Of a DNA stretch of 24,717 nucleotides, positions 14,028 through 20,657 are shown one piece after another (position 1 is the stretch's first letter; each line of letters begins with the position of its first letter). The stretch comes from Treponema_I sp045631425 (lineage in GTDB: Bacteria > Spirochaetota > Spirochaetia > Treponematales > Treponemataceae). The stretch is from contig JAZQUR010000049.1 in NCBI GenBank assembly GCA_045631425.1, positions 1 to 24,717 of the forward strand. The letters run 5' to 3'. Both the position numbers and the translations under genes were made by a program. The notes under the pieces are model-generated. The model was not told where the DNA came from. It saw only the letters and a list, made by a program, of their open reading frames with translations, and did no database searches.

Positions 14028-14990
14028 CTAGTCTTCCCAACTTCCAGTTTCTAATTCTTCTTTTATTCGTTGCCAGCTTTCAAAGCGTTCTTCACTTACT
14101 ACACCTGCATAAACAGCTTCTAGTAATTTACAGCCCACTTCGTGAGTATGTGTACAAGACATTCCAAAACTACATTTTCCAACGAGAGGTTTTATTTCTC
14201 TAAAATAAAGTTGCAAATCATCTGGTTCGATTTCATGCAAAACAAAGCGACGAACACCTGGAGTGTCGATTATCGAACTAACAGCGCCTTGTCTTCCACC
14301 AAGTAGAGATTCGTTTAATTTTAGATGAATTAAAGTTCCTCGTGTTGTAGTATGAGTTCCCCTTCCGTATTTTTCAGAAAGGCTTCCAGTTTTCAATACA
14401 CAGGTGGAATCTAGCACATTGATAATACTAGATTTCCCAACTCCAGACTGACCGGTAAAAACACAAAGTTTATCTTCAATGTATTCGGCAAGTTGAGGTA
14501 TTCCCTCACCTGTTCTAGCTGAAACTCGGATTACATCATAACCAATTCTTTCCCATTCTGTTAGTCGGTACTCAAAATCAGGATCTTCTGCAGCTTCTAA
14601 ATCACATTTATTCACTACGATTACTGGAGTAATTCCTTCGTATTCAGCTTGTGCCAAAACTCTGTCCACAAATCGTGGACGAAATGGAGGCTCGTCTGGG
14701 GTAGTAACACAAACGATTCTATCTACGTTGGCAGCTAACAACTGAGGTTGTCTACCTTTTACATTCCAGCGTACATATTCGTTTGTCCTTGGAACTAAGC
14801 TTAAAATCAAGCCCTGTTCTTCTGTTTTTTCATCTGGCTCAATAACAACACGGTCTCCCGGTGCTAATGGATTATAATATGCCTTTTCGGTTTGGAGCTT
14901 TTTGCCCTTTATTCCACATTGACGAATAATTCCATCATCACATTCGATAGAAAAAATATTATTACTACCGCCTAAAACAAGCCCTTCCAT
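14028..14990 (-). CDS. rsgA: Ribosome small-subunit biogenesis GTPase RsgA
   Basis: A 320-residue circularly permuted GTPase. The order of motifs is NKCD (G4), SARTG (G5), GQSGVGKSS (G1), TTTRG (G2) and DTPGVRRF (G3). An OB-fold lies in front and a zinc-binding end behind (GKCSFGMSCTHTHEVGCKL, with Cys-Cys-His-Cys ligands). RsgA binds the 30S subunit and checks late maturation of the decoding centre. Its ATG lies 3 bases after the stop of efp, so both are in one operon. No strong separate ribosome site is visible, which suggests translational coupling. Length and motifs are normal. Confidence 0.97.
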   Translation of the reverse strand: MEGLVLGGSNNIFSIECDDGIIRQCGIKGKKLQTEKAYYNPLAPGDRVVIEPDEKTEEQGLILSLVPRTNEYVRWNVKGRQPQLLAANVDRIVCVTTPDEPPFRPRFVDRVLAQAEYEGITPVIVVNKCDLEAAEDPDFEYRLTEWERIGYDVIRVSARTGEGIPQLAEYIEDKLCVFTGQSGVGKSSIINVLDSTCVLKTGSLSEKYGRGTHTTTRGTLIHLKLNESLLGGRQGAVSSIIDTPGVRRFVLHEIEPDDLQLYFREIKPLVGKCSFGMSCTHTHEVGCKLLEAVYAGVVSEERFESWQRIKEELETGSWED

Positions 14991-14993
14991 ATA

Positions 14994-15557
14994 TTAGTTA
15001 TTAACTCTTTCTAAGTAGTCGTTTGTTTCTGTGTTTACAAGAATTTTTTCGTCTTGTTTGATGAAAAGTGGTACACGTACTGTTAGACCAGTTTCTGTGA
15101 TGATAGGTTTTGTAGCACCTGAAACTGTATCACCGCGAACGTAGTTTTCACTTTCAGCAACGATAAAAATCATTTTTTGTGGGATTTTAACGTCAATTGG
15201 TTTTTCATCCCAAATAACGATTGGATATTCTTCACCTTCTTTTAGGTAATATTTCAAATCTGGGTTTAGTTCGTTTGGAACGTTTACAGATTCAAAAGTG
15301 TTTGTATCCATGAATACGTAGTTTTCACCATCATTGTATTGATATTGACAGTTTACTGTTTCTACAGTTGCATCTTCAACCATATCAGGTGTTTTAATTG
15401 TTTGTGTAAGAACTGAACCGTCTTTTAGGTTCTTCATTTTACAACGAGCAAAAGCTGTTCCTTTTCCAGGATTTACGAATTCACGTTCTACAACCAAGTA
15501 AGGTGCGTTTTTAATAAGGAGAACTGTTCCTTTGTTAATGTCTCCGCCTCTAATCAT
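14994..15557 (-). CDS. efp: Translation elongation factor P
   Basis: A 187-residue EF-P with KOW-like N-domain and two OB domains. The tip loop reads FVNPGKGTAFARCK with Lys 32 at the place that carries the beta-lysyl or other modification in many bacteria. No EpmA/EpmB gene is in the window, so its modification state cannot be told. EF-P helps ribosomes make peptide bonds at polyproline stretches. The start at 15557 has GGAG 7 bases upstream and a promoter at 15592-15621. It is the first gene of an efp-rsgA operon. Confidence 0.97.
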   Translation of the reverse strand: MIRGGDINKGTVLLIKNAPYLVVEREFVNPGKGTAFARCKMKNLKDGSVLTQTIKTPDMVEDATVETVNCQYQYNDGENYVFMDTNTFESVNVPNELNPDLKYYLKEGEEYPIVIWDEKPIDVKIPQKMIFIVAESENYVRGDTVSGATKPIITETGLTVRVPLFIKQDEKILVNTETNDYLERVNN

Positions 15558-15591
15558 TTTAATACTCCAAAAATAAAAAGATGTTTTATCT

Positions 15592-15621
15592 AGTATAACC
15601 TATAAATATAGTTTACTTCAA
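15592..15621 (-). promoter_or_regulatory. Sigma-70 promoter of efp-rsgA
   Basis: On the minus strand TTGAAG (15621-15616) and TATACT (15597-15592) are 18 bases apart. The leader would be about 30 bases and contains the GGAG ribosome site. Confidence 0.55.
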
Positions 15622-15713
15622 GATATCAATTCAGAGAATGTTGAATTGTGTTTTATCAAATTTTGACTTTTTATCCAATTTTGGTTTTTCTCGCGATTTG
15701 GATTTGAGAGATT

Positions 15714-16406
15714 TTATTCAAAACTGAAAGTATAAAATCCTTTTTCGATTCTTTGGATGCTAAGACCAATATCAAGATTTTCCATTATTTTTTTAACTTG
15801 GGAAATATAAGAATACAAAGTGCTTTGATGTTTATCTTTTCGGGGATTTTCAGATTCGGATTTTCCCCAAAGTTTTTCTATCAATTTTTCAGAGGAAATC
15901 TTTTTATCAGGATTTTGAAAAAAATAATGCAAAACCAAAATGTGATGATATTGCACTTTTTGTTGTTTTAGAAAGATGGGCTTTCTATCAACTTTTTCAT
16001 TTGGATTTTCAGAGGTATTATATCGTAGGATTTTCACAAAAAACTGATATTTGGCGATAATTTCTTTGATTTCAGACGTTAGCGATTTTGATGATTTTCC
16101 TTCTGGAATGTAAAAAGCATCATAAAAAGGCTGGTCTGGAATTTCATCAGTTTCGCCCAGGATAAAAGTATCTAAATCAATATAAAAAAAGTTTGCTTCA
16201 CAATATTTAAGATGATTTACCAGATTAAACCCATTAAAGCAGATTTCCCGAGTATCAGAAAACACAATCTCAGGGGATTTTCCTCTAATTAAACGTATCA
16301 CTTCAGCTAGTGTATGTGCACAACTGTAATTATGCCCGGCTTTTTCGACGCACTTTTTGAAGAACAAATTGACATGCTGGTTTTTGGTGTAAAGTACAAT
16401 TTCCAT
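15714..16406 (-). CDS. OmpR-like DNA-binding protein with atypical receiver domain
   Basis: A 230-residue protein. Residues 1-120 fold like a response-regulator receiver with an aspartate at the usual place (IVFSD, Asp 51). The acidic pair normally found after the first strand is replaced by YTKNQ, so phosphorylation by a kinase is doubtful. Residues about 135-230 form a winged helix of the OmpR type (VQYHHILVLHYFFQNPDKKISSEKLIEKLWG, STLYSYISQVKKIM, IQRIEKGFYTF). No histidine kinase is adjacent. The start has AGGAG 8 bases upstream. The gene is divergent from tRNA-Val, and its start region overlaps the tRNA promoter. Confidence 0.75.
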   Translation of the reverse strand: MEIVLYTKNQHVNLFFKKCVEKAGHNYSCAHTLAEVIRLIRGKSPEIVFSDTREICFNGFNLVNHLKYCEANFFYIDLDTFILGETDEIPDQPFYDAFYIPEGKSSKSLTSEIKEIIAKYQFFVKILRYNTSENPNEKVDRKPIFLKQQKVQYHHILVLHYFFQNPDKKISSEKLIEKLWGKSESENPRKDKHQSTLYSYISQVKKIMENLDIGLSIQRIEKGFYTFSFE

Positions 16407-16420
16407 CTAGCTATCTCCTG

Positions 16421-16449
16421 TTGACTGGGGAATTTTTTTGTGTTATCAT
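16421..16449 (+). promoter_or_regulatory. Promoter of tRNA-Val
   Basis: TTGACT (16421-16426) and TATCAT (16444-16449) are spaced 17 bases, and the tRNA begins 13 bases after the -10 box. TTGACT abuts the ribosome-binding site of the divergent OmpR-like gene. Confidence 0.7.
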
Positions 16450-16462
16450 CCCTCCCAATATT

Positions 16463-16536
16463 GGGCGATTAGCTCAGATGGTTAGAGTACAAGCATGACA
16501 CGCTTGGAGTCACTGGTTCGATTCCAGTATCGCCCA
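16463..16536 (+). tRNA. tRNA-Val (anticodon GAC)
   Basis: A full cloverleaf can be drawn: acceptor GGGCGAT/ATCGCCC, D arm GCTC/GAGT, anticodon stem CAAGC/GCTTG around loop ATGACAC (anticodon GAC), T arm ACTGG/CCAGT around TTCGATT, discriminator A. The 3' CCA is not encoded and must be added by the CCA enzyme. Six T follow directly and probably end transcription. Confidence 0.95.
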
Positions 16537-16630
16537 ATTTTTTCCAATATAACAATAATCACGTTTTATTTATTGGTACATCGTAAAAAAATCTTCACTT
16601 ATTTTCTTATCACGCTTTTTTTGAAAAATC

Positions 16631-16666
16631 TTCTATAAAATCGTCTATAAGATTGTCTACAAAATC
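16631..16666. repeat. Three tandem 12-bp repeats at the 3' end of the small gene
   Basis: TTCTATAAAATC, GTCTATAAGATT and GTCTACAAAATC follow each other head to tail. The last copy overlaps the gene's stop codon. Read on the minus strand, each copy contributes an in-frame TAG, so the stop exists three times. Confidence 0.6.
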
Positions 16667-17085
16667 TCCCTAAAAAGTTGGAAAACTGTTTTTTCGCCTT
16701 CCACCAGAAATCGAAGATAGGTTGTGTCTTTTAGAATTAGTTCTTGCCAAAGACTTTCTAAAAACAAAGTTTCACTTGCCTTTTCGATTGTGTCAAAATC
16801 ATCTTTTGAGCCGATACCTTGCAAAAACAAATATTTTCCCTTGGGGATAAAATTTAACTTTTCATCAATTTTGCTCAAATCATCACTTGAAGGATAAAAT
16901 CCGTATCCCAAAAATTCTTCATTTGTTAAAAACATTTTGATATTTGGATTTGTATCGGACTTTGAAACTTTATTTTCATATTTATATAGATATTCCAATT
17001 TGGTGATATTTGAACTTTCTTTCATGGAATAATTTAGATTTTCAAACAAAACTAGGTTCTTTATTGTAAAATTTGTAGAATTCAT
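16657..17085 (-). CDS. Small protein of unknown function, 142 aa
   Basis: I do not recognise this protein. From the chosen start (MNSTNFTIKNLVLFENLNYS) it is soluble-looking, mixed strand and helix, with a central IPKGKYLFLQGIG and a C-terminal TTYLRFLVEGEKTVFQLFREIL. The start at 17085 is chosen because an extended -10 box (TGTATAAT) lies 6 bases upstream, and a longer frame to 17148 would run through that promoter. There is no ribosome site, so the message is probably leaderless. It is divergent from the lipoprotein at 17173, with less than 90 bases between. Three tandem 12-bp repeats carry its stop codon. Confidence 0.55.
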   Translation of the reverse strand: MNSTNFTIKNLVLFENLNYSMKESSNITKLEYLYKYENKVSKSDTNPNIKMFLTNEEFLGYGFYPSSDDLSKIDEKLNFIPKGKYLFLQGIGSKDDFDTIEKASETLFLESLWQELILKDTTYLRFLVEGEKTVFQLFREIL

Positions 17086-17091
17086 AAAAAA

Positions 17092-17119
17092 ATTATACAG
17101 AAAAATTAAAATTTTGCAA
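17092..17119 (-). promoter_or_regulatory. Extended -10 promoter giving a leaderless mRNA
   Basis: On the minus strand TTGCAA (17119-17114), a 16-base spacer ending in TG, and perfect TATAAT (17097-17092). ATG follows after six T. Confidence 0.65.
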
Positions 17120-17172
17120 ACTTTACGCAAATTATTATATGACACCATTTTTTTTCGTATTTAGGAGGATTT

Positions 17173-18228
17173 ATGTTAAAAAAAAAGGATGTGATGGATA
17201 TTTTGCTAAAGTGCTTGATTGCTATTGCCGTGACAACAATCATTTGTCTTTGTACGATGTCTGCATCTTGTAAAATTTCACCAGAAGGAATCAGGATTTT
17301 AGAAACCGATTACACAACGCCAAAATTGATAAATATCCAACTATCAAATTCTTCCCAGCTTTTTATAGAGTTTGATAAGGAGATTGCTCTAAAACAGTTG
17401 GAAATTACAAACAAAGAAAACAACGAAAACAAGATTTTGGTTGATTTAGCCAATATTGAGAAAAACTCAGCATTCTTTATTGATTGTAAAACTAATTTTT
17501 CGATTTTGGAAAAATATGATTTTTTCGGAGTTGCAGAGGATGAAAAATTTAATACCCTAACTTTTTCCGCGACTTTACAGGGATTTAACGCCAATGTTCC
17601 AAAACTTGCCATTTCTGAGTTAAGAACTTATTACCAAAAGCCAAGCATGGAATTTGTTGAGTTGGTGGCTCAAACTGACGGAAATATTGCTGGTATGGTT
17701 TTGGAAGTTTACTACAAAAGCGAGCCAACTAAACTTTTGTTACCACCAGTTGATGTAAAATCTGGAGATTACATCATTATCCACGGGCGAAGTCTAGACG
17801 AGACTTGCGTAAACGAGTCTGATAATTGGACTGTGGCTTCTCACAAGGACGCTGTTGAAGATGTGCTTGATTTATGGATAAAGGCTGATTCAAAGGTTAT
17901 CGGCAATTCTGGGGTGATATTGCTTCGTGAACGGGAAAACGCCCCACCTGTGGACGCACTTTTGTACACTGAACCTGGCAAAGAAGAATGGGGGAATGCT
18001 TCGATAAAGGAAGCTGCCAGAGAAGCTGTGAATTCTGGCGTTTGGGTTGGCACTGATTCTGTGGAAGATGCTGCTATCAACATAAAACCATCTGGAACTC
18101 GCACCCTTTCAAAAGATTTTTCTTATCAAGGTGATAATGAGGCTTTATCCAAAAATCACTGGATTTTCGTAAATAATGGAAACGCTACAATTGGGAAAGA
18201 AAACAAGCTTACTCCATACGAACCTTAA
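17173..18228 (+). CDS. Putative lipoprotein with lamin-tail-like domain
   Basis: A 351-residue exported protein. The N-terminus has a long hydrophobic signal (ILLKCLIAIAVTTIICLCTM) and a likely lipobox before Cys 33 (SASC). Residues about 140-290 resemble the bacterial lamin-tail (LTD) domain: AISELRTYYQKPSMEFVELVAQ, then a strand-rich core and SGDYIIIHG. The domain is an immunoglobulin-like fold found in surface proteins and nucleases; there is no nuclease motif here. The role is unknown, probably an envelope protein. The ribosome site AGGAGG is the strongest in the window (5 bases before ATG), so expression may be high. The neighbour on the left is divergent. Confidence 0.7.
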   Translation: MLKKKDVMDILLKCLIAIAVTTIICLCTMSASCKISPEGIRILETDYTTPKLINIQLSNSSQLFIEFDKEIALKQLEITNKENNENKILVDLANIEKNSAFFIDCKTNFSILEKYDFFGVAEDEKFNTLTFSATLQGFNANVPKLAISELRTYYQKPSMEFVELVAQTDGNIAGMVLEVYYKSEPTKLLLPPVDVKSGDYIIIHGRSLDETCVNESDNWTVASHKDAVEDVLDLWIKADSKVIGNSGVILLRERENAPPVDALLYTEPGKEEWGNASIKEAAREAVNSGVWVGTDSVEDAAINIKPSGTRTLSKDFSYQGDNEALSKNHWIFVNNGNATIGKENKLTPYEP

Positions 18229-18261
18229 ACATTAGAAAAGCAGTTTTTCACAATTGGAATG

Positions 18262-18290
18262 TTCACATTTTTCTATTTTTTGGTTATACT
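18262..18290 (+). promoter_or_regulatory. Strong promoter giving a leaderless U32-protein mRNA
   Basis: TTCACA (18262-18267) and TATACT (18285-18290) have the ideal 17-base spacing. The ATG at 18298 comes 7 bases after the -10 box, about where transcription would begin. No ribosome site is present. Confidence 0.65.
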
Positions 18291-18297
18291 CAGAGTT

Positions 18298-20556
18298 ATG
18301 GCAGAATTATTAGCCCCTGCGGGGAATATTGAAGCATTAGACGCAGCAATTGGTGAAGGCGCTGATGCAGTTTACATGGGACTCAAAAGTTTTAACGCAA
18401 GATTACGCTCTTCAAACTTTGCATGGAATCAGTTTGAAGCTGCAGTAAATTCAGTACATAAGAAAGGCAAAAAAATCTATGTAACAGTAAATACTGTAGC
18501 TGAAGAATGGGAAATGGAGCGAATGTATCGCTTTTTATCTTACTTAAACAGTGTTGGACCAGACGGAATTATCGTTCAAGATTTAGGTGTCGTTCGTATG
18601 GTTCAAGAATTTTTCCCAAAACTAGAATTACACGCTTCTACTCAACTAAACTGTGCTTCTGCAGCAGCTGTAAATCAACTTAGCCGAGAAGGTTTTAGTC
18701 GTGTAGTTGTGGCTCGTGAACTTTCTTTGCAAGAAATCCAAAAAATCAAAGAAAAATCTAACGCAGAACTAGAAGTTTTCGTTCACGGTGCTTTATGTGT
18801 AAGTGAATCTGGACTTTGTTTATTCTCAAGCTTTTTAGGTGGAAAGTCAGCAAACCGCGGAATGTGTACTCAAGCTTGTAGACGTTTTTATTCTGCAGAT
18901 TGTAACGGTGTAGAAAAAAAAGGATACTATTTCTCTCCACATGACTTGCAACTTATCGATAGAATTCCAGACTTAGTTCGCTGTGGTGTTGAATCTTTCA
19001 AAATCGAAGGACGTATGAAAAGTGCTGAATACGTTGGAAGCGTAACAGCTGCATATCGTTATGTACTTGATCACTTTGAAGAAGATAGAAAAGGCGCTGT
19101 AGAAACTGGAAAACGTATGCTTTCTACAGACTTTGCTCGTGCAAAAACACGCTATTTCTTTGACTCAAGTAAAGCTGAAAATCTACTAAACCCAGACCAA
19201 GCAGGTGGAACTGGAATTTACCTTGGAAAGATTGATAAAATCAAACCAGGCGAAATGAAAGTTGCAGCTGACTACCAAGAAGGACAAACAGAAGTTACTG
19301 CTGTAACAGTAAAAACTCACTTTGCAACTCTAAAAGGTGGAAGTTACGACCCAGACCAAGGCGATTCTATCCGTTTGCACAAAAAAGATGATACAGGAAG
19401 AAGCAGTCACAAAATCAGACAAGTTCGCCAGGACGAAACTGGACGTTGGATTGATATTCCAGAAGGATTTTCTGCTGGAGACAGTGTTTACCTTCTTCAA
19501 ACAAAGGCTATGTCAAAGCGTTATCAACGTGTATTGCCAAGCGATTTATCTACTTTTAGAAAACAACCTGGCGCACAAGTGCTACCAATAATGGATTTGA
19601 CACCAGCACCAAAAGAAGGATTTGATTACTTCCCAGACGGTGTTTACGTACAAGTTTCAACAGTTACAGATATGTACGCTTTGCTTGGAGAAAGACAAGT
19701 TCGGGTAATTTTAGAGTTAAATAGCGAAACAAAACGGGATTTGCTAGAGTTTAAAAAAGCTCTCCCATTCTCTAAAAAGCAAATTTACATTTCTCTAGAT
19801 CCATATTGTCCACAAGCAATAGAAGATGATTTAACAGAAACTATCAATAAATTAGTTGATGAAGGATTTAGATATTGGGTTGTAAACAATCCTGCTCACA
19901 TTAATATGCTACGGGGCAAAAAAGCAACAATGATTGCTGGACCATATTTGTACACATTCAATCGTTGGGCTGCATCTTGGCTTGAAAACCAAAATATCGA
20001 AACTTTTATCACACCGATAGAAAATTCTCGCAAAAACCTAGAAGCAACTTTTGACGGTGCACTACGCAAAAAAGCTATGATTACACTTTTTGCATATCCA
20101 GCACTTTTTAGAATGCGTTTCCAACTTCCAGAAAGTTACGATTTCACATACTTTAGAGATAAAGAAGGAACTGATTTCAAAACACTTTCTACAGAAGATG
20201 GCTCATTTGTAATGCCAGAAAAACCATTCTCTATCATTGATAATATGCAAAAGATGATGAAACTTGGATTTACACACTTCTTGCTAGATTTTTCTCGCAC
20301 ACAAGTTGATAAATCTGAATTCCGTTTCATTATGAAAGCACTTTTCAAAGGTGATGTTTTACCAGAAACCTATCGTTTTAACTGGAAAGACGGTTTTTAT
20401 TCTCCAGAAAAAATCGAAGAACGTCGTCAAGCCCAAGAACGATTTGCTGAAAATCAAAAAGCAAATTTCAAAGGCAAAGGTAGAAATCCAAACAATAAAG
20501 GAAACTATCAAGGAAAACAAAACTACAACAAAAAATCTTTTTCAAAGAAAAGATAA
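18298..20556 (+). CDS. U32-family protein, probable RlhA-type RNA hydroxylation enzyme
   Basis: A 752-residue protein. It begins with ELLAPAGNIEALDAAIGEGADAVYMG, the standard opening of U32 proteins. Around residues 159-180 it carries the family signature EVFVHGALCVSESGLC, followed by the conserved cysteines of GMCTQACRR. Long members with the extra C-terminal collagenase-like domain include E. coli RlhA, which hydroxylates C2501 of 23S rRNA; shorter ones (TrhP) act on tRNA. The length favours the RlhA type. The last 40 residues are very basic and rich in Asn and Gln (KGKGRNPNNKGNYQGKQNYN), probably an RNA-binding tail. The start is set at 18298: the longer frame has 13 hydrophobic residues that lie inside the promoter. 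Confidence 0.88.
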   Translation: MAELLAPAGNIEALDAAIGEGADAVYMGLKSFNARLRSSNFAWNQFEAAVNSVHKKGKKIYVTVNTVAEEWEMERMYRFLSYLNSVGPDGIIVQDLGVVRMVQEFFPKLELHASTQLNCASAAAVNQLSREGFSRVVVARELSLQEIQKIKEKSNAELEVFVHGALCVSESGLCLFSSFLGGKSANRGMCTQACRRFYSADCNGVEKKGYYFSPHDLQLIDRIPDLVRCGVESFKIEGRMKSAEYVGSVTAAYRYVLDHFEEDRKGAVETGKRMLSTDFARAKTRYFFDSSKAENLLNPDQAGGTGIYLGKIDKIKPGEMKVAADYQEGQTEVTAVTVKTHFATLKGGSYDPDQGDSIRLHKKDDTGRSSHKIRQVRQDETGRWIDIPEGFSAGDSVYLLQTKAMSKRYQRVLPSDLSTFRKQPGAQVLPIMDLTPAPKEGFDYFPDGVYVQVSTVTDMYALLGERQVRVILELNSETKRDLLEFKKALPFSKKQIYISLDPYCPQAIEDDLTETINKLVDEGFRYWVVNNPAHINMLRGKKATMIAGPYLYTFNRWAASWLENQNIETFITPIENSRKNLEATFDGALRKKAMITLFAYPALFRMRFQLPESYDFTYFRDKEGTDFKTLSTEDGSFVMPEKPFSIIDNMQKMMKLGFTHFLLDFSRTQVDKSEFRFIMKALFKGDVLPETYRFNWKDGFYSPEKIEERRQAQERFAENQKANFKGKGRNPNNKGNYQGKQNYNKKSFSKKR

Positions 20557-20584
20557 TTAAGTTTGTAATAAAACTTGCCGATAA
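20557..20584 (+). promoter_or_regulatory. Sigma-28 (FliA) type promoter for the repeat-bearing sensor protein
   Basis: TTAAGTTT (20557-20564) matches the TAAAGTTT box at 7 of 8 positions, and GCCGATAA (20577-20584) is a perfect -10 octamer; the spacer is 12 (11 is usual in E. coli). The -35 box begins directly after the stop codon of the U32 gene. Confidence 0.65.
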
Positions 20585-20593
20585 CTATGTATC

Positions 20594-20630
20594 ATCTATG
20601 GCTTGCATCTTTTTGTGAGTCATAGATTTT
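20594..20630 (+). terminator. Stem-loop: U32 terminator or 5' leader hairpin
   Basis: ATCTATGGCT (20594-20603) pairs with AGTCATAGAT (20618-20627) over 10 pairs with one G-U, followed by TTTT. It can end the U32 transcript. It also lies exactly at the start of the message expected from the sigma-28 site, where it would be a 5' hairpin. Confidence 0.5.
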
Positions 20631-20657
20631 ACATATATCACAAATTAGGAGTTTTTC

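Noticed and set aside
17898..17905. GCCGATAA on the minus strand as a third sigma-28 site
   Set aside because: It lies within the lipoprotein gene, has no -35 match and no minus-strand gene follows, so it is taken as chance.
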